Assembly: GCA_942493375.1 (NCBI GenBank)
Contig: OW818698.1
Location: 2,046,001-2,110,000 of the forward strand
Direction of reading: 5' to 3'
DNA from: G942493375 sp942493375
Lineage (GTDB): Bacteria > Armatimonadota > UBA5829
DNA length: 64,000 bases
Both the position numbers and the translations under genes were made by a program. Under the pieces are notes generated by a model. The model was not told the origin of the DNA, searched no databases, and saw only the letters and a program-made list of their open reading frames with translations. The stretch's first letter is position 1, and each line of letters opens with the position of its first letter. Shown here piece by piece: positions 44,210 to 52,311 of this stretch.

Positions 44210-44250
44210 AAACAATCTACCTGGCTAAGGATAAACCGGGTAGATTGTTT
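44210..44250 (-). terminator. Rho-independent terminator for the DUF6259-like gene
   Basis: A perfect 12-base-pair stem (AAACAATCTACC at 44210-44221, partner 44239-44250) extends by three more pairs including one G-U, with an 11-base loop. On the minus strand, downstream of the gene ending at 44330, it is followed by TTTTATGT. The stem is A+T-rich at its base. Confidence 0.65.
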
Positions 44251-44329
44251 CAAGCAATAGTACCAGAGTAACAAGATCAAATATTTCCATTCCGTTAATC
44301 TTGTTAATCCTGTCTAAATTATCTATCTC

Positions 44330-46531
44330 TTATTTCACTTCGACCAACACACAACTATGCGGCGGGACATCTACAACTAGTTTGTTATTAACGACATCCA
44401 TCTTCTCACTACTCATTTTACAAGCCGACGTGTGAACTGTAACCTTCTCCCCCAGCCTTGCATCATTAATGCAGACATCCTGCTCAAACTCCGTCCAGTT
44501 AGCCAGCACTACACCTAGCCTTCCATCAGGAGACTGCCATGCAGCATCAAACACCGCAGGCACCCGGAAAATCCGTCCTGCTTGCTCCCAGGTAATCGTC
44601 TCAACAGATTCAATCACCACCGGTCTCTGCATCCGTCCATAGACCAGGAAATCCCTCCCCGCTCCACGACGCATAGCCGTAGTAGTGCGGATAACCTCCA
44701 GCGAGTGGTCGTTATTCCCAACCTTAGGTTCCCAGGGAGCCCAGTTGAATGTATCCTTATTAAGCAGAGTCCCATCACCGATCATAACAGCCCCTGGAAT
44801 CTCACCCAGCACACAGTTATATGCATTCCGGATAGGCAGATGATAAGGCTCAGGCCCTCCACCCATCCCACCCTGAATCACCAGGCACTCGTGGTATATG
44901 TAGTGATAGAGAGGTAGGAAATTGCCGCCATAACCTGGAGGAAAGACCCGGCAGTCGCACTGCTGATACAGTGGCAGACAATACTCATTCGCAGGTTGCT
45001 CGGTAGAATGGATCACCTCAGTCTCACCTTTAGCTGCCGCTTCTGCGTGGAACTCCCCTATTATCTGTGCCATCTTCTCAGGCATCCATTTACCTGGCAT
45101 TGCCGGGTGCTCGTGGTCTTTGGCAAAACAGGGGAATGTTGAAGCTCCCAGGTTCTGGTCAAAGAATTGAATAGACTGCAGCCCCCAACCAATAATCCTC
45201 TGCACGAAGTCTCTGGCAATATCCCTGGTCAGCTTAGAACCTATGCAGCATGTATAACTTGGCCGCCAGGTCTTGTCCCACACTTCCTCCCAGGGAGTAT
45301 CCTGCGCAGTTTTACAGACACTCTTCTCCCCCGAGTGCTCTTTGTAGTATTCTTCTCCATCATAACCATTCCAGGCATGTCCCATAGCCCAGCGGGTCCC
45401 ATTGCAAAAAGACCCAACATGCCAGCCGCGGTCGCGTGCCATCCTGGTAAAGTTTGTAACCGACTCATCTCCGCCGATCGGAGGGAAACAGTCAGGATAG
45501 ACCCATGACCCCCCACGCTCCCAGCCCATAATAACCGCCACCAGCGTTGATTCCGTTTTCTGTGAAATCCCGTCCAGTAGAGGGATCACTTTCTCATAAG
45601 GCAGGAACTCTTCCAAAGGCAAAACAGGCCCGGTGTCGAGTTCACCCTGAGGACGCACTGTAATATATGGAGGAGATTCCAGCAGCCACTCCGGGACATC
45701 AGTGCGTTCGTGTAGTGGCGTTCCCCATTTCTGCTGCAGCGCCCACTCACGGTAGATATCCGCCGCATCATACCAGTCACCAGTGAATGAACCCAGCACA
45801 ACATCATATTCCAGAGTCCGTTCACCCACATCAGGCCAGTCACCTATATGAGAGACCCCCAACCTGATACCCGGTTCCCTGTGAAGTGGTGCAAACAGCT
45901 TGATGTTACCTTCTGTATCTTCACACGCCAGATACAACCCAGCCTTATCATTGTAATAAGCTAAAAACTGAGCAAACATACCGCCCGGGTAGTGTCCGGA
46001 ATCACCATTATCAGGCTGGAACTGCCATGCCTTGGGCCAGTCCGGAGCCAGCATACCAGGCATAGGGTTTACGTGCATCTCTCCCGAAGAGAAAGGCCGA
46101 ATGATGGTCCTGTCACCGGGAAGATCGTACGATGCAACCACAACAGGATACTCCACACCAAATATCCTTAAGCCTGCCTGATTGTTGATGCTGATGTTCC
46201 ACCGGCTGAATCGATCAGCTTTACAGGCTGTAACCGTAATCGTCACATCAACAGCAAACCCGCCAACTCGTGTATAACGGGAAACCAGACACTGGAAACC
46301 ATTCCCCGATTCTTCAAGGGTCACATCAGTAGAAGCAGCCTGCAGCGATGTAATCTGCCGGTAACTCCCATATTCATCCAAATACTGTATATTAAACGCA
46401 GGATGCTCAGGAGCAGACGCAATAAACTCCTGCCCAGGCGCCGACTTACTACAAAACGAAACCAGCTTCCCCGTCCCCTGTTCGAATCCAATATTGTCCA
46501 ATAAAGTTTCAAGCTGAAATAATCCCGACAT
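44330..46531 (-). CDS. DUF6259-type glycoside-hydrolase-like protein
   Basis: A 733-residue protein without a signal peptide, so probably cytoplasmic. The N-terminal third is a beta-supersandwich (VSRYTRVGGFAVDVTITVTA, FSRWNISINNQ). The middle shows the DUF6259 pattern (GDWYDAADIYREWALQQKWG). A barrel region (VIMGWERGGSWVYPDCFP, WHVGSFCNGTRWAMG, IQFFDQNLGASTFPCF) follows with candidate acids, and a C-terminal beta-domain closes it (VVLANWTEFEQDV). It resembles alpha-galactosidase/GH36-like architecture. GGAGG lies nine bases before the ATG. The substrate is unknown. Confidence 0.72.
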   Translation of the reverse strand: MSGLFQLETLLDNIGFEQGTGKLVSFCSKSAPGQEFIASAPEHPAFNIQYLDEYGSYRQITSLQAASTDVTLEESGNGFQCLVSRYTRVGGFAVDVTITVTACKADRFSRWNISINNQAGLRIFGVEYPVVVASYDLPGDRTIIRPFSSGEMHVNPMPGMLAPDWPKAWQFQPDNGDSGHYPGGMFAQFLAYYNDKAGLYLACEDTEGNIKLFAPLHREPGIRLGVSHIGDWPDVGERTLEYDVVLGSFTGDWYDAADIYREWALQQKWGTPLHERTDVPEWLLESPPYITVRPQGELDTGPVLPLEEFLPYEKVIPLLDGISQKTESTLVAVIMGWERGGSWVYPDCFPPIGGDESVTNFTRMARDRGWHVGSFCNGTRWAMGHAWNGYDGEEYYKEHSGEKSVCKTAQDTPWEEVWDKTWRPSYTCCIGSKLTRDIARDFVQRIIGWGLQSIQFFDQNLGASTFPCFAKDHEHPAMPGKWMPEKMAQIIGEFHAEAAAKGETEVIHSTEQPANEYCLPLYQQCDCRVFPPGYGGNFLPLYHYIYHECLVIQGGMGGGPEPYHLPIRNAYNCVLGEIPGAVMIGDGTLLNKDTFNWAPWEPKVGNNDHSLEVIRTTTAMRRGAGRDFLVYGRMQRPVVIESVETITWEQAGRIFRVPAVFDAAWQSPDGRLGVVLANWTEFEQDVCINDARLGEKVTVHTSACKMSSEKMDVVNNKLVVDVPPHSCVLVEVK

Positions 46532-46633
46532 TGTCTAACTGCCTCCGATAAATCTCTCAGTAGTATTTAACCACACTATTGCGAGCCATGTTAACACCAA
46601 CGCTTCGTATCAGCAACAAGCAGACAATAATCA

Positions 46634-46809
46634 TTCTTGTTAATCTTGAGAATCTTGTCAAAAACAAAAAGAGGATATTGTATGCATCGGTATCAGAGCG
46701 GAGGGCAAGTCACGTAGCGCCGATGCCGATGCACTACCAATGTCGAAGCGCCAACGCTTAGTATGAGCCACAAGGAGATAATATTCATTCTTGTTAATCC
46801 TGTCAAAAA
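46634..46809. repeat. Composite: AATCTTGTT element - GCATCGG element - AATCTTGTT element
   Basis: TTCTTGTTAATCTTGAG at 46634 and TTCTTGTTAATCCTGTC at 46788 flank a 49-base copy (46684-46732) of the GCATCGGTATC...GATGCCGATGC element. That element is 80 bases long at 12096-12175. The outer 17-18 bases on each side agree and the difference is internal. The flanking string TGTCGAAGCGCCAAC is also shared. I find no gene in 46532-46839. Confidence 0.8.
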
Positions 46810-46839
46810 TAAAAAATGGATCGTGCACAAGCCAAGAGT

Positions 46840-47667
46840 TTATATCCCGCTCATAGCGTCCTTGTGGAGCCATGCACGGTTCAGGCTAACATTGAGTCCC
46901 AGGAGGTGTATTCGAACCCTGTCTTGTAGAGGCAAATAAGTAGAGGCCGTCTCCAGAGTCAGCACCTTACCGCCGCATTCGCGGTAGAGGTAGAGCGCTT
47001 TGGGGAGACGTGTCTTGCGGTATGTGTCTATATTAGGGCGGATAATTCCATTCTTCGCCCTGCGGCTTTCAATTATGTGACTGCGGTTTATCGGAAAACC
47101 AAACGATGAGATCTCATTGATAATTGCTTCACCCAGGTAAGCCGTAGGATCCCCTATGCATTCATACAGATAGAATCCCGGTGAATCATAGTCCTCATGC
47201 ATCTCATACACCAGGTCAAAGCACACACCCTTAAATCCGGACATGATGAACTCGATTTCTGGTGGAGGATTGCTGACCTGGAACTGCCGGTTCAGATCAA
47301 GCCCCTGGGAGTTCTCCCGCAGTCCATGCTCCCAGCCATAAGGATTGTCACAGGGGAAAATCACAAAGTTATAATGACTGAGCAGCGCAGGATTCTCGAC
47401 ATTAACTTCGATAAACTGCATAGCAGCTTCAACACCCGCAGGCTCATCACCATGAATACCTGCTGAGATCATCACGCTCAGTTTGTGTGGGGCCGGCTTA
47501 CCAAGATGAACCAGATACATTGGATATGAGGTAAAACCAGTCGTAAATGTCCCCAGAAGCTCCAGGTCCACATAAGGGGACTGGGCCAATCCATTCAGCC
47601 GTCTCATCAGTTCGGCATAATTTCTGATGGCTTCAGGTTGATCTGTTGTCTGTAGAACAGTATTCAT
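46840..47667 (-). CDS. M14-family zinc carboxypeptidase-like protein
   Basis: A 275-residue soluble protein of the M14/succinylglutamate-desuccinylase-like superfamily. The zinc motif HGDEPAG (His and Glu near residues 71-74), GLDLNRQF (Asn-Arg substrate-binding pair) and YEMHEDYDSPG (third zinc His) are visible, and LTLETAS near the end supplies the likely general-base Glu. No signal peptide is seen. It would remove C-terminal residues from peptides or amides; the cytosolic substrate could be cell-wall peptide. GAGAAAG lies upstream of the ATG. Confidence 0.82.
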   Translation of the reverse strand: MNTVLQTTDQPEAIRNYAELMRRLNGLAQSPYVDLELLGTFTTGFTSYPMYLVHLGKPAPHKLSVMISAGIHGDEPAGVEAAMQFIEVNVENPALLSHYNFVIFPCDNPYGWEHGLRENSQGLDLNRQFQVSNPPPEIEFIMSGFKGVCFDLVYEMHEDYDSPGFYLYECIGDPTAYLGEAIINEISSFGFPINRSHIIESRRAKNGIIRPNIDTYRKTRLPKALYLYRECGGKVLTLETASTYLPLQDRVRIHLLGLNVSLNRAWLHKDAMSGI

Positions 47668-47744
47668 GGTCTTTCTCGTTGATTAATGCTGTTGACTAGG
47701 GTGAACGTTTCTTTCCACAAGACACTTTTCCATACAAGACGGAT

Positions 47745-47885
47745 GGGACATATCCTGAGTTTTGTGCATTTTGCAGTTCTCTTTTCTGGAAATCTGCGTA
47801 AATCTGCGAAATCAAGAGTATTCGGAACCTAAAATGGATTCAAATTCCGAATACTCCTGCGGATAATCATTTTTGATGCATTCGC
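47745..47885. repeat. ATCTGCG repeat with an inserted 44-base palindrome
   Basis: This is the second copy of the 1675-1779 element (GGAAATCTGCGTAAATCTG and flanks). After GCGAAATC, 44 bases (47814-47857) that are absent from the other copy are present. They contain GAGTATTCGGAA (47816-47827) and its exact complement (47845-47856) around a 17-base loop. The element then resumes with TGCGGAT. The 47668-47744 stretch is otherwise featureless. Confidence 0.85.
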
Positions 47886-47944
47886 TATAGCTGCTGGCTA
47901 AAGAACCAGCAGCCTTATTATTCTATGTCCCTTACAGTCAGAGA

Positions 47945-49087
47945 CTAAACATGCGCAAGGGCCTGGTCCAGATCAGCAATCAGGTCATCTATATGTTCCA
48001 ACCCAACCGATATCCTTATCAGGTTCCCCGTTATCCCCGAAGCCGCCCTGGCATCCTCCGGCATAGACACATGAGTCATCGTCCACGGATGCTCGATCAG
48101 AGACTCAACACCACCCAGCGACTCCGCCAGAATAAAAAGCTTGACGTTTGAAAGCAGTCTGAATGCTTCCTCCTCGCCACCCTTTACTCTGAATGAGAAA
48201 GTTCCACCGAAACCTCTGGCCTGCTTCAGTGCCAACTCATGTGAAGGATGACTTTCAAGTCCCGGATGCAGCACAGCCTCTATCTTTGAATGAGCTTCCA
48301 GGCAGTGTGCAATATCCAGGGCATTCTGGTTATGCTTCTCCATCCTCAATGCCAGAGTCTTAAGCCCCCTGAGCACCAGGAAACAGTCCTGAGGAGCCTG
48401 ACAGGTGCCCATTGCATTCTGGTGGTAGAATATCCGATCCCCCAGTGCTGGATCATTGACAATCAACGCTCCGCCAACCACATCCGAATGCCCGTTGATA
48501 TACTTAGTCGTAGAATGCAGCACAATATCTATCCCCAGTGCTAAGGGGTTCTGGAAATAAGGAGACAAAAACGTATTATCACACAATGTAAGAACATTCC
48601 TGGATTTTGCAATCTCAGAAATCGCTGCAAGGTCCAACAGATTCATCAGAGGATTAGTAGGGCTCTCTGTCCATATCAACTTAGTGTTGGACTTGATAGT
48701 TGCTTTCAACACCTCCAGGTCACGTAAGTTGACGAACTCAACCTCCACACCGTGCCTTGCTACTATCCCTGTCAGTAGACGGTATGAACCTCCATACAAG
48801 TCATTGTGGACAATAACATGGTCGCCTGCATTTAGCAGTGCCAACGCAGTAGTCTCAGCAGCCATACCTGTGCCAAATGCAAACCCGCGGCTTCCGCCCT
48901 CCAGGGCTGCAAGACAGTCCTCCAGGGCCTTGCGTGTAGGGTTGCCTGAACGAGAGTAGTCAAACTCGCCCATCTGCTTGACACCTTTATAAGCAAATGT
49001 AGAAACCTGGTAAATAGGCTGCATAACAGCACCGTAGGCCGGGTCGGGGCCCTGGCCAGCGTGAATTGCTAGTGTCTCAAATTTCAT
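47945..49087 (-). CDS. metB: Cystathionine gamma-synthase/lyase-type PLP enzyme
   Basis: A 380-residue cytoplasmic enzyme of the trans-sulfuration (Cys/Met metabolism PLP) family. YSRSGNPTR, the pyridoxal-lysine motif HSTTKYINGHSD and the C-terminal SLGGVESLIEHP are all present. It joins cysteine and an activated homoserine to cystathionine, or splits cystathionine; the two activities cannot be told apart by eye. The start is the ATG at 49087 behind GGAGGAGGACC. It is transcribed from a strong promoter at 49231-49259 through a structured leader, and diverges from the cysteine operon. Confidence 0.85.
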   Translation of the reverse strand: MKFETLAIHAGQGPDPAYGAVMQPIYQVSTFAYKGVKQMGEFDYSRSGNPTRKALEDCLAALEGGSRGFAFGTGMAAETTALALLNAGDHVIVHNDLYGGSYRLLTGIVARHGVEVEFVNLRDLEVLKATIKSNTKLIWTESPTNPLMNLLDLAAISEIAKSRNVLTLCDNTFLSPYFQNPLALGIDIVLHSTTKYINGHSDVVGGALIVNDPALGDRIFYHQNAMGTCQAPQDCFLVLRGLKTLALRMEKHNQNALDIAHCLEAHSKIEAVLHPGLESHPSHELALKQARGFGGTFSFRVKGGEEEAFRLLSNVKLFILAESLGGVESLIEHPWTMTHVSMPEDARAASGITGNLIRISVGLEHIDDLIADLDQALAHV

Positions 49088-49104
49088 CGGGGTCCTCCTC
49101 CTAA

Positions 49105-49175
49105 CCCACATTATTCACCAAACTCGCTTTTGACCGGCAGTAGGGGCAAAAGGAGTCAATCAGAAATAATGTGGG
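49105..49175 (-). promoter_or_regulatory. Long hairpin in the leader of the gamma-synthase gene
   Basis: CCCACATTATT and AATAATGTGGG (49165-49175 and 49105-49115 read on the minus strand) form a perfect 11-base-pair outer stem. Inside it, ACTC/GAGT and TTTTG/CAAAA make a second stem with a small bulge. The structure ends only a few bases before the GGAGGAGG ribosome-binding site. A strong leader structure touching the start region suggests regulation at translation or of mRNA stability. I could not match it to the SAM-I, SAM-IV or SAH riboswitch patterns I know. Confidence 0.5.
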
Positions 49176-49230
49176 ATAAACGGCTGCAGCAGCAGCAAAT
49201 ATGCCAAGCATATACTGCAAGGCTGATGCA

Positions 49231-49259
49231 AGTATAGCAATACCCCACATATCTGTCAA
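49231..49259 (-). promoter_or_regulatory. Sigma70 promoter of the gamma-synthase gene
   Basis: TTGACA (49254-49259, minus), 17 bases, TATACT (49231-49236). The transcription start would be near 49224, leaving a leader of about 137 bases. Confidence 0.75.
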
Positions 49260-49302
49260 ATGTATTCCTATCTATTTAGTTGCTTTTTATTTCAAAAACC
49301 TA

Positions 49303-49331
49303 TTGACACCAGAATCGCCTGCTGGTAATAT
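49303..49331 (+). promoter_or_regulatory. Sigma70 promoter of the cysteine operon
   Basis: TTGACA (49303-49308), 17-base spacer, TATAAT-like TAATAT (49326-49331), about 60 bases before the cysK start. Its -35 is only 43 bases from the divergent -35, so one regulator could control both directions. Confidence 0.75.
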
Positions 49332-49391
49332 ATATGTATTCCGCTCGGAGATATCGGCTTTTGCTCTGAGGTGCTATTAAGGAGAAGAAAC

Positions 49392-50354
49392 ATGCCTAAC
49401 TGGTTTGATGACAACTCACTCAGTATCGGACATACACCCCTTGTTAAAATCAACCGCATCACTGAAGGTGCATACGCAACCGTCCTTGCTAAAATTGAAG
49501 GCCGTAATCCAGCCTATTCAGTCAAATGCCGCATCGGGTCAGCCATGATCTGGGATGCAGAACAGAGAGGAGAACTTGGACCTGGCCGGGAAATCGTTGA
49601 GCCCACAAGCGGTAACACTGGAATAGCGCTTGCATTTGTTGCAGCAGCCAGAGGCTACCCCATTACACTTACCATGCCTGAGACTATGAGCCTGGAAAGA
49701 CGAAAAGTCCTCGCTGCATTGGGGGCCACACTTGAACTGACAGACGGTTCCAAAGGCATGAAAGGTGCTATTGCAAAGGCTGAAGAAATCAGGGCAAGTG
49801 ATCCTGATAAATATTTCATGCCTCAACAATTCAAAAATCCGGCCAATCCCGCTATCCACGAAAAAACAACCGGGCCGGAGATATGGCAGAATACAGATGG
49901 AACCATTGATGTGCTTGTTTCAGGAGTAGGTACAGGGGGCACCATTACCGGGATATCTCGATATATCAAAAACACACAGGGCAAGCAGATAATTTCTGTT
50001 GCAGTTGAGCCCGCAGAGTCACCTATCCTTACCCAGACAATAACAGGTCAGGAACTAAAACCAGGTCCCCACAAGATACAGGGCATCGGAGCAGGTTTCG
50101 TGCCGGATGTGCTGGATCTGTCAATAATAGACCGCATCGAGACAGTAGATAGTGCAACAGCCATTACATATGCAAAAAGACTTGCAAGCGAAGAAGGCAT
50201 CCTGGCTGGTATATCCAGTGGAGCTGCTCTGGCTGCAGCAGACAGACTGGCAAGACTAGAAGAATTCAAAGGCAAGTATATCGTAGTAATCCTGCCCGAT
50301 GCTGCAGAACGCTACCTCAGCAGCGTACTCTTCCAGGATGTCCCAGGCTTCTAA
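49392..50354 (+). CDS. cysK: Cysteine synthase A (O-acetylserine sulfhydrylase)
   Basis: A 320-residue PLP enzyme of fold type II. The pyridoxal lysine is in NPAYSVKCRIG, where most family members have 'NPSGSVKDR'. The substrate loop EPTSGNTGI and the glycine loop GTGGTITG are present. It converts O-acetylserine and sulfide to cysteine in the cytosol, the last step of the pathway in this operon. The start is the ATG at 49392 with AAGGAG at 49379-49384; the upstream frame has no site. It is the first gene behind a consensus promoter. Confidence 0.92.
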   Translation: MPNWFDDNSLSIGHTPLVKINRITEGAYATVLAKIEGRNPAYSVKCRIGSAMIWDAEQRGELGPGREIVEPTSGNTGIALAFVAAARGYPITLTMPETMSLERRKVLAALGATLELTDGSKGMKGAIAKAEEIRASDPDKYFMPQQFKNPANPAIHEKTTGPEIWQNTDGTIDVLVSGVGTGGTITGISRYIKNTQGKQIISVAVEPAESPILTQTITGQELKPGPHKIQGIGAGFVPDVLDLSIIDRIETVDSATAITYAKRLASEEGILAGISSGAALAAADRLARLEEFKGKYIVVILPDAAERYLSSVLFQDVPGF

Positions 50355-50387
50355 ATTCCAAATGTATCCATCAGGAGATTCAAAACG

Positions 50388-50537
50388 TTGACGCACAAAA
50401 TATTCGTTGATATCAACCCAAATTATTTTGCAGGTATTGTGGTAGCCGGGATGGTTATTGCGGGATTCGTTTTGGGCTGCATGCTTGACAAGATATTATC
50501 CCGAATAGGAATCAGTCTTCAAAGAGGGACTAACTGA
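50388..50537 (+). CDS. 49-residue small membrane protein in the cysteine operon
   Basis: A short TTG-initiated gene with CAGGAG at 50372-50377. It encodes one long hydrophobic helix (residues about 13-33: YFAGIVVAGMVIAGFVLGCM), then a basic tail with Arg and Lys. Its TGA overlaps the ATG of the TauE-like exporter gene (TGATG), so it is translationally coupled to it. I do not recognise a family. It may be an auxiliary subunit or helper of the neighbouring transporter. Confidence 0.65.
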   Translation: MTHKIFVDINPNYFAGIVVAGMVIAGFVLGCMLDKILSRIGISLQRGTN

Positions 50538-51532
50538 TGTATGCAGGCACAATTCCGACGTCTGCCGAAGTGGCTGCGCTAATTCTGATTGGTTTCAGCG
50601 TTGGCGTAGCCGGCAGCTTCTTCGGTGTTGGAGGTGCATTTCTGGTAACACCAGCTCTGAACATGCTGGGTTTCCCGATGATTCTGGCAATCGGCACTGA
50701 TATGGCGCATATGACGGGAAAATCCATCATCGCAACGTTGCGCCACCGAAAACTCGGTCATATCGATCTCAAAGCAGGAGCGCTTCTACTGCTGGGAACA
50801 CTGCCGGGTGTCAAGCTCGGGTCTATGGCTGTAATGGCGCTGGAGCGTATCGCAGCAACAGAATGGGTCCTGCGTTATGTATACATAGCAATACTGACAA
50901 CTGTTGGTCTTCTGATGCTTCGAGAGAGTATGTCGTCACGGGGTGAATTGGGGCACAATGCCGGAGCGTATTTTCAAAGACGCTTCCGAATCCCGCCATT
51001 TGTATCTCTCCCTGTCTCAAAAATCGAAAGCATCAGTATATGGGTCATCATATTCCTTGGTTTTGCTACCGGGTTCATGGCCTCATTTCTTGGTGTAGGA
51101 GGGGGCTTTATCAGAATGCCGGCCTTGCTGTATTTGATTGGCATGCCTGTGCACATCGCGGTCGGCACCGACTTGCTGGAGGTTATTTTCTCGGGAGCTT
51201 ACGGAACATTCCTCTACGCACGAGGAGGGCATGTTGATATAATCGCCGCTCTGGTAATGCTTTCAGGTGCGTCAATTGGAAGCCAATTGGGGGCACAGGC
51301 TACCAAATATGTGGAAGCCAGCCTAATAAAAAAATACCTTGCGGTGATGGTACTCGGGTCTGCCGTAGCTGTGGCAGCGAAACAAGCCGGTCAAGCAGTG
51401 ATATCTGCGATTCTGTTGTGGACACTCGCTTCGTCACTTGCAGGTTTTATCCTGTATAAACTCGCTCTTGGAATCCGTGCTGAAAAAAGTGTCCTGAAGA
51501 AGGATCCGGTTACTTCAGTTAGCCATGAATGA
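50537..51532 (+). CDS. TauE/SafE-family sulfur transporter
   Basis: A 331-residue membrane protein with eight or nine helices in two repeats. The family's glycine-rich starts are at both repeats (VGVAGSFFGVGGAFLVTP and ATGFMASFLGVGGGFIRMP). The family moves sulfite, sulfoacetate or related organosulfur anions. Placed in a sulfate-assimilation operon it is most likely an importer of sulfate or thiosulfate rather than an exporter, but direction is inference. The start overlaps the 49-residue gene. Confidence 0.82.
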   Translation: MYAGTIPTSAEVAALILIGFSVGVAGSFFGVGGAFLVTPALNMLGFPMILAIGTDMAHMTGKSIIATLRHRKLGHIDLKAGALLLLGTLPGVKLGSMAVMALERIAATEWVLRYVYIAILTTVGLLMLRESMSSRGELGHNAGAYFQRRFRIPPFVSLPVSKIESISIWVIIFLGFATGFMASFLGVGGGFIRMPALLYLIGMPVHIAVGTDLLEVIFSGAYGTFLYARGGHVDIIAALVMLSGASIGSQLGAQATKYVEASLIKKYLAVMVLGSAVAVAAKQAGQAVISAILLWTLASSLAGFILYKLALGIRAEKSVLKKDPVTSVSHE

Positions 51533-51564
51533 CGCAAGATAGAGAAGATATGGAGATTGCAGTA

Positions 51565-52311
51565 ATGAACACCCATATTGCACAACCGATCAATCAGACA
51601 TCGGAACACTGCGAAGAGTTCGACACCTATACTGCCGAACAAATCATTTCCTGGGCGGTATCAAATTTTGGAGAGAGAGTAACGCTGGCCTCAAGCTTTG
51701 GGGCAGAGGATGTAGTCCTTATCGACTTGATCTGCAAGGCTACCACCGCTCCGAAAATATTCCTTATAGATACCGGCAGACTGCATCAGGAGACATATGA
51801 TGTAGTGGATAGAATCAGGGCTAGATATGGTGTAGAAATTGAGAGCTATTTTCCTCAGACTGAAGCAATCCAGAAACTGATGAATAACAAGGGGACCAAC
51901 AGCTTTTATGAGTCTATTGAAGACCGTAAAGAGTGCTGTCGGATACGTAAAGTGGAACCGTTATCCAGGGCGTTAAAAAATGCAGATGCCTGGATCACCG
52001 GGCTTCGGCGAGAACAATCAATAACCAGAGACGCCGTTCTCAAGTGCGAGATCGACCACAATCATGGAGGCATTCTAAAAATCAATCCTCTGGCTGATTG
52101 GACTCATGAAGAAGTCTGGAACTACATAAGATGCCACGAAGTTCCATACAACAAACTGCACAACATGGGATATCCATCTATAGGGTGTGCTCCATGTACT
52201 CGGATGATACAACCCGATGAAGACCTGCGTGCAGGCCGATGGTGGTGGGAGTCTCCAGACCATAAAGAGTGCGGGCTACATATTAGAAACAACGAGGTAG
52301 TAAGGAAATGA
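51565..52311 (+). CDS. cysH: Adenylyl-sulfate (APS) reductase, CysH family, [4Fe-4S] type
   Basis: A 248-residue cytosolic enzyme. The PP-loop-like SSFGAEDVV, an ECCRIRK pair and GCAPC give the CC...CxxC set that ligates [4Fe-4S] in the APS-using subgroup. The redox cysteine is in KECGLH near the C-terminus. It reduces APS to sulfite and AMP. The operon has no APS kinase, which fits direct APS reduction. I place the start at 51565, with GGAG at 51551-51554; an ATG at 51529 overlapping the transporter stop is the alternative. Its stop overlaps the cysD ATG. Confidence 0.88.
   Translation: MNTHIAQPINQTSEHCEEFDTYTAEQIISWAVSNFGERVTLASSFGAEDVVLIDLICKATTAPKIFLIDTGRLHQETYDVVDRIRARYGVEIESYFPQTEAIQKLMNNKGTNSFYESIEDRKECCRIRKVEPLSRALKNADAWITGLRREQSITRDAVLKCEIDHNHGGILKINPLADWTHEEVWNYIRCHEVPYNKLHNMGYPSIGCAPCTRMIQPDEDLRAGRWWWESPDHKECGLHIRNNEVVRK

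Noticed and set aside
49085..49260. SAM-I type riboswitch before the gamma-synthase gene
   Set aside because: The consensus helices and conserved bases of SAM-I are not seen; only a long hairpin is.
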